This document shows positions 57,036 to 64,000 of a DNA stretch of 64,000 nucleotides, piece after piece; positions within the stretch are counted from its first letter, which is position 1, and every line of letters begins with the position of its first letter. The DNA lies in contig CAVQWS010000010.1 of assembly GCA_963717725.1 (NCBI GenBank), positions 124,001 to 188,000 on the forward strand. Reading direction: 5' to 3'. The translations under genes were made by a program, and so were the position numbers. A model generated the notes under the pieces. The model searched no databases, was not told the origin of the DNA, and worked only from the letters and a program-made list of their open reading frames with translations. The stretch is from AC-32 sp963717725 (lineage in GTDB: Bacteria; Actinomycetota; Thermoleophilia; Gaiellales; Gaiellaceae).

Positions 57036-58145
57036 CTACGGCGTGGCCGGAGCCAGGCAGTAGACGTAGGCTGTCCCCGAGAGGTCCTTCCCCGAGGTCT
57101 GAACGATCGTCCAGCTCGTGCCACCCGTCGGGTCGCCGGTCGAGCTGCTTCGGAACGAAGCGGTCACCGAGCCGAGGATGTTGTAGCCACCCGAGACCGC
57201 TTCGAGCCGGTCTGTCGGGTCGGGCGTGGAGAGGTTGAGCGGGCAGTTCACGGTGAACTGCTTGTCGCCCGTCTCGGTACCGCCGGCCACGGTCACGAGA
57301 CCGCTGAACCCGGCATCGCCCTTCGGGCCCTGAGGGCCAGCGGGACCGGCAGGGCCAGCGGGGCCGGCAGGTCCGGCAGGGCCAACGGCCCCGGCGTCAC
57401 CCTTCGGACCAGCGGGACCGGCAGCACCGGTATCGCCCTTCGCACCGGCAGGACCGGCGGGACCCTGGATGCCCTGGGCACCAGCATCGCCCTTCGCACC
57501 CTGCGGGCCAGCGGGACCGACCGGGCCAGTGGCACCGGCAGGACCAGCGACACCCTGAGCGCCGGTGTCACCCTTCGCGCCGGTGGCACCCGTGTCACCC
57601 TTCGCGCCGGTGGCACCCGTGTCGCCCTTCGCACCCTGCGGGCCCATCGGACCCATCGGGCCGATGTCACCCTGCGGGCCAGCCGGACCGATGAGGCCCT
57701 GGAGCCCCATGAACCCGCGCTCGCCCTGCTCGCCCTGGATGCCCTGGGCGCCGGTCGCACCGGTATCGCCCTTCGCACCCTGAGCCCCGGTCTCACCCCT
57801 TGCTCCTGCGGCACCAGCGGGGCCTTGCGGCCCGGCAGGTCCGGCGAAGCCCCGTGCGCCGCGCAGACCGGCAGGCGTGACCTTGAGGCGGACGTGGATG
57901 TAACGGTACTGCTCGCCCTTGTAGCAATGCTGGCCGAGCTCGATGAACCGGGCGATCCCGCCGGTGTGAACGCCGTTGATCGTGACGTTCGACCGCCGGA
58001 AGCAGACCGGCCCGATCGTGCCGCTAATCCCGACGCGCTTGACGCCAGGGTTTCGCGGTGTGGAGCTAGTGCTACCCGAGGCGGTGCCGGCGACCAGCAG
58101 GACGACGACCCCCAGGAGCAGCGGCAGCTTTGTTCTTCGGAACAT
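57036..58145 (-). CDS. Secreted collagen-like (Gly-X-Y repeat) protein
   Basis: 369 residues from ATG 58145, with AAGGGGAG six bases upstream. A signal peptide (KLPLLLGVVVLLVAGTASG) leads to a ~75-residue N-terminal domain with Cys (PVCFRRSNV and GQHCYKGEQ). Then come roughly 60 Gly-X-Y triplets at residues ~95-280 with AKGDTGA and PAGPAGP units. A globular C-terminal domain follows, with Cys in VNCPLNLS and YVYCLAP. Such proteins form surface fibres or spikes. No LPxTG anchor is seen. The repeats make the DNA prone to length change. It is separate from the Tad operon but on the same strand. Confidence 0.9.
   Translation of the reverse strand: MFRRTKLPLLLGVVVLLVAGTASGSTSSTPRNPGVKRVGISGTIGPVCFRRSNVTINGVHTGGIARFIELGQHCYKGEQYRYIHVRLKVTPAGLRGARGFAGPAGPQGPAGAAGARGETGAQGAKGDTGATGAQGIQGEQGERGFMGLQGLIGPAGPQGDIGPMGPMGPQGAKGDTGATGAKGDTGATGAKGDTGAQGVAGPAGATGPVGPAGPQGAKGDAGAQGIQGPAGPAGAKGDTGAAGPAGPKGDAGAVGPAGPAGPAGPAGPAGPQGPKGDAGFSGLVTVAGGTETGDKQFTVNCPLNLSTPDPTDRLEAVSGGYNILGSVTASFRSSSTGDPTGGTSWTIVQTSGKDLSGTAYVYCLAPATP
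57300..57865 (-). repeat. Gly-X-Y coding repeat region
   Basis: Nine-base triplet-of-codons repeats throughout. Near 57561-57640 an 18-base unit coding GAKGDT/GAT recurs three times almost exactly. A run of PAGPAGPAGP-coding DNA lies at 57340-57380. Both are candidates for slippage. Confidence 0.85.
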
Positions 58146-58264
58146 TCGTGTCTCCCCTTCTTGTCGGTGGGACGCGGGAATCGCGCCCCCCGTAGGTGGC
58201 AGAGCACGCTCCGCATCTCGACGCTGATCGTTTCTCGCAGCGTGGCGCGGGCTGCGCTGCGAGA

Positions 58265-58657
58265 TCAGGCCCGCAGGGCTAGGTCGAGCAAGCCGTTCGT
58301 CTCGATCTCCCGAAACGTGAGGGCCTCCCCGACTCGAAGCGCCCTCGCCTCGGCCTCGCCGGCGGGCAGCTCGAGTGCGTGGCGGGCGCCCCGCCGTCCA
58401 GCAAGCCGCCACGGCGGAACGCGTGGGGAGATCCCGAGGATCCGCAGAGTGTGGTCGAGGAAGACGACGTCGATGGCGAACCGCATGAACGCGGTGTGCA
58501 CCGAGGAGCTGGGACTGAGGAGGAGTCCTTCGTCGCGCCGAAGCACCCGACGGCCCTGCAGACCCAGCAGCCGCGACGCGAACCCGTCGGCGACCGCGCA
58601 GCGCTCGCAGACGACACGACCGTCCTCGCCAAGCAGCGACTGCACGTTTCCAGCCAT
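58265..58657 (-). CDS. DUF192 family protein
   Basis: 130 residues from ATG 58657 (ATG 58678 also possible; neither has a good ribosome site). The DUF192 core is present: FASRLLGLQGRR, MRFAIDVVFLDHTLRILGI, then the late HALELPAGEAEARALRVGEA. An N-terminal VVCERC pair precedes it. The family's function is unknown. Genes of this family are often found with pilus clusters, and here the Tad operon is ~450 bases upstream on the same strand. Confidence 0.8.
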   Translation of the reverse strand: MAGNVQSLLGEDGRVVCERCAVADGFASRLLGLQGRRVLRRDEGLLLSPSSSVHTAFMRFAIDVVFLDHTLRILGISPRVPPWRLAGRRGARHALELPAGEAEARALRVGEALTFREIETNGLLDLALRA

Positions 58658-58792
58658 CCCTTCTGGACGATCACGCATCGCCGGCCGGGCGCCGCCCCCG
58701 GAAGGTCCAGCGCGTTCCACGCTCTGGTCTAGCCCCACGAGATCGTTCTGGATATGCTCGATCTCGCCCGGCAACCTTCCGAAGGGGCGGAC

Positions 58793-59092
58793 GTGGACGG
58801 ATACGAGATCTTGCTGGGGTTCTGTCTCGGCGGCGCTGCGCTCGCGCTGTGGCTGCTGATTCGTTTCCCAGGAGTCGGCCCGCGGCGGCCGGTGACCATG
58901 ATCGCCGCCTTGCTGGGCGTCGGCCTTTTGCTCAAGGTGTCGACCCCGATCTTCGCGGCGCTCGTCGACGTCGGCGGGCTGGCAGTGCCGCTCGCGCTTC
59001 TCGGGATCGTCCTCCCGTGCCTCACGCTCGCGTTCTGGGTCTCCGGCTGTCTCCTGCGCGCACTGGCAGACATCTCCCGGCTCCTGCGCTAG
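58793..59092 (+). CDS. Small three-helix membrane protein of unknown function
   Basis: 99 residues from GTG 58793 with GGGG six bases upstream (ATG 58754 would add 13). Three hydrophobic segments: ILLGFCLGGAALALWLLI, TMIAALLGVGLLLK and LAVPLALLGIVLPCLTLAFW. I recognise no family. It points against the flanking Tad-linked genes and ends 14 bases before tadC's stop, tail to tail. Confidence 0.6.
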   Translation: MDGYEILLGFCLGGAALALWLLIRFPGVGPRRPVTMIAALLGVGLLLKVSTPIFAALVDVGGLAVPLALLGIVLPCLTLAFWVSGCLLRALADISRLLR

Positions 59093-59106
59093 ATCCGGCG
59101 TCGGCC

Positions 59107-60033
59107 TTACGCCAGGGAGCCCAGGGTTTGCCCGAGCCCGATCATCGGGCCGCCGAGCACGATGATGAAGAGCGCCGGAAGAATGAGGAAGACGAGCGGG
59201 AAGAGGATCTTCGTCGGCGCCTTTTGTGCCCGTTCCTCCGCCATCTGTCGCCGGCGCTTTCGCATGTCGACCGCGAGGTCGCGCAGGATCTTGCCGATCG
59301 AGACGCCGAGATTCTGCCCCTGGATCATCGCTTGCACGAACGCTCGAACGGAAGCGCTCTCGACACGCTCGAGCATGTTCTGCAGAGCGTTCTCGATGGT
59401 CAGGCCCATGTTCTGCTCCTGGAGCGTGATCCGGAGCTCGTGGCCCAAAGGCCCTTCGACCCGGCGCGCGACGAGCTGCAGTGCGGCCGCGAAGCCGACG
59501 CCGGCCTCCACCGTCGTCACGAGCAGGTCGACGAGCTCCGGCATCTCGAGGTCGATCTCGTGGAGGCGCTTCGCCCCCCGCCGCTTGATGAAGAACGAGG
59601 GCAGGATCCATCCCTGCGCCGCGACGAAACACAGGATCAGGAGGCCTCGGGGCGAGACCCCGCCCGAGCCGAGCGAGAGCAGCAGCCAGAGAGCGGGGAT
59701 TCCGCCTGCAGCGAGCAACCGGTATCCGACGAACGTCTCGGCTTGCATCTGGTAGAGGCCCGCGCTACGCAGCAGTTTTCGCGTCTCCTGCTCATGCATG
59801 CTGGCGAAGCGGCGCACTGCGATCGTTCCGAGCACCGTGGCGAGCGAGTCGAGCACCGCGCGTGGACCGCGCCGTTCGCGTTCCTCCGGCGCGACGACGG
59901 TTCCCGCGAACCCGTAGCTCGCAATCTGCGCGAGCGTGTTGCGACGGCGCAGCCCGCCGATGGTGACCGCGCGCACAGCCAAGCCCGCGGAGACTGCGAT
60001 GAGGGCGATTCCGAAGAGGAGAAGAATGATCAT
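59107..60033 (-). CDS. tadC: Tad pilus inner membrane protein TadC
   Basis: 308 residues from ATG 60033 with AGGAG five bases upstream. One N-terminal helix (MIILLLFGIALIAVSAGLAV), another pair near residues 95-145, then the T2SF domain (HEIDLEMPELVDLLVTTVEA through LGVSIGKILRDLAVDMRKRR) and a last helix. With TadB it forms the platform for Flp pilus assembly. It lies seven bases downstream of the VWA-TadB gene. Confidence 0.9.
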   Translation of the reverse strand: MIILLLFGIALIAVSAGLAVRAVTIGGLRRRNTLAQIASYGFAGTVVAPEERERRGPRAVLDSLATVLGTIAVRRFASMHEQETRKLLRSAGLYQMQAETFVGYRLLAAGGIPALWLLLSLGSGGVSPRGLLILCFVAAQGWILPSFFIKRRGAKRLHEIDLEMPELVDLLVTTVEAGVGFAAALQLVARRVEGPLGHELRITLQEQNMGLTIENALQNMLERVESASVRAFVQAMIQGQNLGVSIGKILRDLAVDMRKRRRQMAEERAQKAPTKILFPLVFLILPALFIIVLGGPMIGLGQTLGSLA

Positions 60034-60040
60034 GTGGCTC

Positions 60041-61900
60041 CTAGACCTTGATGTCGACGATCTTCTGGATGATGAGGGACCCCGTGACCACGAGCAGCGC
60101 GGCGACCACGAGGCCGATCTGGCCGACGCCGCTCTGGACCATCGGGAGGATCGCTGTCGGCTGAATCGCCGCGAGACTGAGCCCGGCCGCGATCGGCAGC
60201 GCCGAGAGGATCCACCGCGCGAGCCGCCCCTGCGCGGTGAGCGTCTGCACCAGCCGGCGTAGGTCGGCGCGTTCGCGAAGCGTCTCGACCACGGTGTCGA
60301 GGACCTCGGCCGCGTTGCCACCGGCCGTCCGCTGCAGCTCGGCCAAGAGCGCGACCTGCTCGAGGTCGCGGCTCGCCATGCGGGCGGCAACGCGGCGGAT
60401 CGCCTCTTCGATCGGAACGCCCAGCTGCTCGTCCGTCAGGACTCGCTGAAGCTCGCTCTTCGACGGCTCATGAGCGTTCTCGACGACGACGGTCAGCGCG
60501 CCGATGAAGCTTTGTCCCACACGAAGTGCCGAGGCGAGCACCTGGAGATTCGGCGGCAGCTGGTCGGCGAACTCACCGCGGACCTGCCTGAGCTTGCGCT
60601 CGATCAGCGCCTTCGTCCCGAGCGGCGTCAGCAGCGCGAGGATCATGAAGATCGGCGCAATGAGCCCCAGCAGAAACATCGCGAGCACGGTGGCGCCAAG
60701 CGTGAGGAGCACGACCCTGGTGGCCGACATTTCGATTCGTGCGATCTCCAGCTGGCGCTCGATGCGCGCGAGGCCGCCCTGGCCCTCGACGCGCGCGCGA
60801 CGCACGGCGACCCGATGCCACGAGTCTTGGTCGCTCGCTGCAGCCTCGGGCGTGTCTCCGGCGAACTGCTGCACGCGATCGACGACCTTGCTCTCGCGCG
60901 ACCTGAGGACAACGAGCAGCGCAAACGCCGCGAGGCCCGCGACGAAGAGCGCCAGCAGCGCAACGGCGAAGCCCGACAGCAGGAAGCGCGAGAGCAGTGA
61001 GCGATGGAAGGGCGCAAGACCAGATGGCGTGGGAGCCCTGTAGCTGGTTGTCGCCACACCGACGCCATGAATCTCCACCTTCACGTCGACGTCCGAATGC
61101 GGCGGTGCCGTCGAGCGGTAACGGACGACATATTCGCCGGCCAGGCGTTGACCGAGCGCGTCGTAGATCGATGCCAGCTCGTCCGCCGCCGACGCCTCCG
61201 CGAAGCTGCCACCGCTCTCCGCTGCCAGTTTCCGGAGCACGGACGGCGCGAACGCCTTCGAACGCAGTCCCACCGTGAAGACGCGGACGTGCTGTGCGCG
61301 TGCCTTTGCGATCACGCTGTCTAGCTCGCTCCGGCTTCCGAGGTCGGCGCCGTCTGACAGCAGCACGATCGATCCGGTCGACAGTCGCGCGCGGTCGAGA
61401 AGCGCGAGCGATCGCTCCAGCGCGTCGTAGATGCGTGTCCCGAAAGCCACATCCGGAGCGCCCGAGAACAAGCGAGTCAGCCGGCCGTCGTCCGGCCCGG
61501 GGCGTCGGAGCACGCGAACTCGTCCGTCGAACGCCACCACGCCGATCTGCTGACCGGTCGCTCGATGGGCGACGAAGGATCGGCCCGCGGCCAGAGCGGC
61601 GACCAGCGGCGCGCCCTTCATGCTCAGGCTCGTGTCGATCGCCAGGACGGTGCCGTGGCTGATCCCGGCCGTGCCCAGAGCGGCGACGTCCACGTTCTCA
61701 ACTCGACGGCCGTTCTCGGTGACGCGGAATGCGCCGCGCGAGGCGGTGACCCCGTCGGGCAGATCGATCACGAACCCGCGCTCGGGGAACGGCAGCCGGC
61801 CGATCGGAGTGGTCTGCAGCTGGCTGGGACCTGCCGCCGCGGCAGTGGCGGCCACGGTTGCGACCAGCGTGATCAGAATCGTGACGAGGAGAGTCTTCAC
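60041..61900 (-). CDS. Secreted von Willebrand A domain fused to TadB platform protein
   Basis: 619 residues from GTG 61900. A signal peptide (TLLVTILITLVATVAATAAA) is followed by a VWA domain (~85-270) with an intact metal site: DTSLS in AIDTSLSMKG, the Thr in FGTRI and the Asp in LLSDGADLG. One membrane helix near residues 315-340 leads to a TadB T2SF domain (QLPPNLQVLASALRVGQSFI, EQLGVPIEEAIRRVAARM) with closing helices. Ordinary TadB is ~300 residues and has no VWA part. There is no frame break, and its codon use is uniform. It overlaps tadA as GTGA. Confidence 0.9.
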   Translation of the reverse strand: MKTLLVTILITLVATVAATAAAAGPSQLQTTPIGRLPFPERGFVIDLPDGVTASRGAFRVTENGRRVENVDVAALGTAGISHGTVLAIDTSLSMKGAPLVAALAAGRSFVAHRATGQQIGVVAFDGRVRVLRRPGPDDGRLTRLFSGAPDVAFGTRIYDALERSLALLDRARLSTGSIVLLSDGADLGSRSELDSVIAKARAQHVRVFTVGLRSKAFAPSVLRKLAAESGGSFAEASAADELASIYDALGQRLAGEYVVRYRSTAPPHSDVDVKVEIHGVGVATTSYRAPTPSGLAPFHRSLLSRFLLSGFAVALLALFVAGLAAFALLVVLRSRESKVVDRVQQFAGDTPEAAASDQDSWHRVAVRRARVEGQGGLARIERQLEIARIEMSATRVVLLTLGATVLAMFLLGLIAPIFMILALLTPLGTKALIERKLRQVRGEFADQLPPNLQVLASALRVGQSFIGALTVVVENAHEPSKSELQRVLTDEQLGVPIEEAIRRVAARMASRDLEQVALLAELQRTAGGNAAEVLDTVVETLRERADLRRLVQTLTAQGRLARWILSALPIAAGLSLAAIQPTAILPMVQSGVGQIGLVVAALLVVTGSLIIQKIVDIKV

Positions 61901-63282
61901 TGCCCGTCTCCAGGCCCGCGTGAGCCATTGTGGTAGGGGCTCGCGCCGAAGGCGGCGTCGAGCGATGTTCCGAAGGCGTCGCTCGGAATCTCGATGCCGT
62001 GCCGCGTGAACTTCGCCAGGAAGGTCGGCCGCAGCCCGGTCGGGAGAAGCCGACCGACGACCGTGCGGTCCGCCTCCACCCGCTCGACGTGGTACTCGAA
62101 CAGCTTGTGAAGCGTGATCGCGTCCCCCTCCATCCTCTGCACTTCCGTGATCTCGGTCACATGGCGCGTGCCGTCGTCCAGCCGGTCGAGCTGAATAATC
62201 AGGTCGAGCGCAGAGGAGATCTGCTGGCGGATCGCCTTCACCGGCAGCTCGAAGCCGGCCATCAGCACCATCGTCTCGAGGCGACTGAGCGAATCGCGTG
62301 GCGAGTTCGCGTGGATCGTCGAGAGCGACCCTTCGTGGCCGGTGTTCATCGCCTGGAGCATGTCGAGCGTCTCCGCCCCGCGAACCTCGCCGACGATGAT
62401 CCGGTCGGGTCGCATGCGCAGGGAGTTGCGGACGAGCTCGCGGATCGTCACCTCGCCTTCGCCCTCGATGTTCTTCGGGCGCGACTCGAGGCGAAGCACG
62501 TGGTGCTGCGACAGCTGTAGCTCGGCCGCTTCCTCGATGGTGACGATTCGGTCGCTGTCCGGGACGGCGGCGGACAGCGCGTTCAGGAGCGTCGTCTTGC
62601 CGGAGCCCGTGCCTCCCGAGATCAGGATGTTCAGGTCGGCCCTGATGCAGCGGTCCAGGAAATCGGCCGCCTCGGCGGTGAGTGTTCCGATCTGGATCAG
62701 CTCGTCGAGCGTGAAACGGCCCTGGTCGAACTTCCGGATCGTCAGGAGCGCACCCGAGAGCGACAGCGGCGCGATGATCGCATTGATCCGTGAACCGTCA
62801 GGCAGGCGCGCGTCGACCATCGGCGACGACTCGTCGATGCGGCGGCCCACCTGCCCGACCATCTTGGTGATGATCCGCCTCAGGTGTGATTCGTCGCTGA
62901 AGCGGAGCGACGTCCGTGACAGGAGACCGCGCCGCTCGATCCAGATCTCGTGCGCTCCGTTGACCATGATCTCCGAGATGGTCGAATCGGGCAGCAGCCG
63001 CTCGAGCGGCCCGTAGCCGAAGACGTCGTCCGCGATCTCGGAAGCCAGCCGTTCGCGGTCGTCCCGCGAGAGGCCTGCTTCCTGCTGGAGCTGCGTCCGG
63101 ATCTCGGCCTCAACGCGCGCACGGACGGCGTCGGTGTCCGAGACATCGAAGAGCCCGGGGCCGAGCTCGCTCACCAGCCCGAGATGGATGCGGTTCTTCA
63201 GGTCGGCGAATGGGTCGGTCGCGCCGCCATCGATGCCGCTCATGGTGGTGCCCGACTGCGTAAGGCGCTCGTGGAGCTCCAT
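61897..63282 (-). CDS. tadA: Tad pilus assembly ATPase TadA/CpaF
   Basis: 461 residues from ATG 63282. It is a type II/IV secretion ATPase. The N-terminal domain has GYGPLERLLPDSTISEIMVN. Walker A is ISGGTGSGKTTLLNAL, the Asp box VTIEEAAELQL, Walker B IIVGEVRGAET and the His box NTGHEGSLSTIHAN. It powers Flp pilus assembly. The ATG shares a base with the cpaE stop (TAATG), and its end overlaps the VWA-TadB gene. Confidence 0.95.
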   Translation of the reverse strand: MELHERLTQSGTTMSGIDGGATDPFADLKNRIHLGLVSELGPGLFDVSDTDAVRARVEAEIRTQLQQEAGLSRDDRERLASEIADDVFGYGPLERLLPDSTISEIMVNGAHEIWIERRGLLSRTSLRFSDESHLRRIITKMVGQVGRRIDESSPMVDARLPDGSRINAIIAPLSLSGALLTIRKFDQGRFTLDELIQIGTLTAEAADFLDRCIRADLNILISGGTGSGKTTLLNALSAAVPDSDRIVTIEEAAELQLSQHHVLRLESRPKNIEGEGEVTIRELVRNSLRMRPDRIIVGEVRGAETLDMLQAMNTGHEGSLSTIHANSPRDSLSRLETMVLMAGFELPVKAIRQQISSALDLIIQLDRLDDGTRHVTEITEVQRMEGDAITLHKLFEYHVERVEADRTVVGRLLPTGLRPTFLAKFTRHGIEIPSDAFGTSLDAAFGASPYHNGSRGPGDGQ

Positions 63283-64000
63283 TACCGCCCTTCCTTTCTC
63301 CGCAATGTCCGCCGACGCTTTGCCACCGCAGGCTCCGGCTCCGTCCCGTTGCCTGCGTCCTTCCCGTTCGCATAGCTCGCCGCCAGGGCGACGAAGGACC
63401 GCGCCGCGCCCGAGCGCGGATCGGCTGTGACGATCGTCTGGCCGTCGGTGATCGCCCGCGGGATAGACCGATCGCTCGGCACGAGCACGTCGGGACGGCG
63501 GCCGAGGAGCCGTGCGACGTCAGCGTGACTGATGCCGACGTTCGAGTCGGCGCGGTTCAACACGAGCCTGACGCCGGCCATGTCGTAGCCCATCTGCGCC
63601 AAGGTCTCGAGCCCGATCTTCGTGTCCTTCAGCGACAGTGCGTCCAGCATGCCGACGAGGCAGATGTCCGACGAGAGGTCGACGGCGGCAATCACCTCGG
63701 GCGTGAAGGCAGGGGGTGTGTCGACGATCACGACGTCGTGGCGTGACCGCAGCGCCTCGAAGACCGCCCGCAAGAACGGGATCGTGATCGCCGCCGCCTG
63801 GTCCGGCCGTACTGGCGCGAGCAGCGCATGCGCGCCCGACGGATGAGTGGCGAGGAAGCCCGCAACCTTCTCGGCGTCGAGCGAGCTCCCGGCGACCGCG
63901 AGGTCGTAAATCGTGCGGTCCGGGCGCAATCCAAGTGCGAGCCCCACGTCTCCGAACTGGAGGTCCAGATCGACGATCACGGGTGAGTGCCCCGACTCCG
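63282..64000 (-). CDS. cpaE: Tad pilus localisation ATPase CpaE/TadZ, C-terminal part (cut by window edge)
   Basis: 239 codons are present; the N-terminus with the deviant Walker A lies beyond 64000. The visible part begins SGHSPVIVDLDLQFGDVGLA, the MinD-like block after the P-loop, and contains VVIVDTPPAFTPEVIAA and VLNRADSNVGI. A basic tail ends it. CpaE/TadZ places the pilus machine at a cell site. It is the first visible gene of the minus-strand Tad operon. Confidence 0.9.
   Translation of the reverse strand, partial: ESGHSPVIVDLDLQFGDVGLALGLRPDRTIYDLAVAGSSLDAEKVAGFLATHPSGAHALLAPVRPDQAAAITIPFLRAVFEALRSRHDVVIVDTPPAFTPEVIAAVDLSSDICLVGMLDALSLKDTKIGLETLAQMGYDMAGVRLVLNRADSNVGISHADVARLLGRRPDVLVPSDRSIPRAITDGQTIVTADPRSGAARSFVALAASYANGKDAGNGTEPEPAVAKRRRTLRRKEGR

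Overview
The window is GC-rich bacterial chromosome. Nearly every codon in the real genes ends in G or C, and GTG and TTG starts are common. It is dominated by the transcription and translation core. The gene set (Ku, ABC transporters, a PBP4-type peptidase, NlpC/P60 and 3D-domain wall enzymes, Tad pili, PilC, zinc-binding ribosomal proteins, leaderless genes) points to a deep-branching actinobacterium, most likely class Thermoleophilia. That assignment is inference from gene content and style, not from a database comparison.

Layout. 1-9.0 kb is accessory: a prepilin fragment divergent from pilC, a flavin monooxygenase divergent from a class III cyclase fused to a YHS domain, an MFS exporter, and a tightly overlapping minus-strand operon (ABC ATPase, two ABC-2 permeases, creatininase-family amidohydrolase, pdxH). 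9.0-21.6 kb holds tRNA-Met, rpmG-secE-nusG-rplK-rplA, an L10 leader, rplJ-rplL, a small secreted protein between two terminators, then rpoB-rpoC. 21.6-24.6 kb holds a large secreted protein of unknown function and, on the other strand, a GGDEF diguanylate cyclase. 24.8-46.1 kb is one continuous str-S10-spc-alpha cluster: rpsL-rpsG-fusA-tuf, rpsJ to rplO, secY-adk-map, an M29 aminopeptidase, infA-rpmJ-rpsM-rpsK-rpsD-rpoA-rplQ. 46.1-56.8 kb holds a VIT-type membrane protein, truA, ligA, dacB, a coiled-coil protein, a NarL-type regulator, divergent 3D-domain and NlpC/P60 wall hydrolases, an acyl-CoA synthetase and ku. 56.8-64 kb holds a collagen-like secreted protein with a decayed relative beside it, a DUF192 protein, a small membrane protein, and a minus-strand Tad pilus operon (cpaE, tadA, a von Willebrand-TadB fusion, tadC) that runs off the right edge.

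How it fits together. The central 36 kb makes ribosomes, RNA polymerase, translocon (SecE, SecY) and initiation and elongation factors. Neighbouring genes mostly overlap by 1-14 bases, so expression is likely coupled by translation. The main gap inside the cluster, between rplN and rplX, holds a strong hairpin and a 35-codon frame with a good ribosome binding site. Many ribosomal proteins (S3, S5, S17, L10, L15, L17, L22) and RpoB carry long charged low-complexity tails. The flanks deal with the cell surface: two pilus systems, wall hydrolases, secreted proteins and transporters.

The least ordinary items are the VWA-TadB fusion, the cyclase-YHS fusion, the 157-residue N-terminal extension of S17, the rplN-rplX gap, a near-identical promoter/initial-transcribed block shared by rpsL and infA, and a leaderless VIT gene with a perfect extended -10 and an upstream palindrome.
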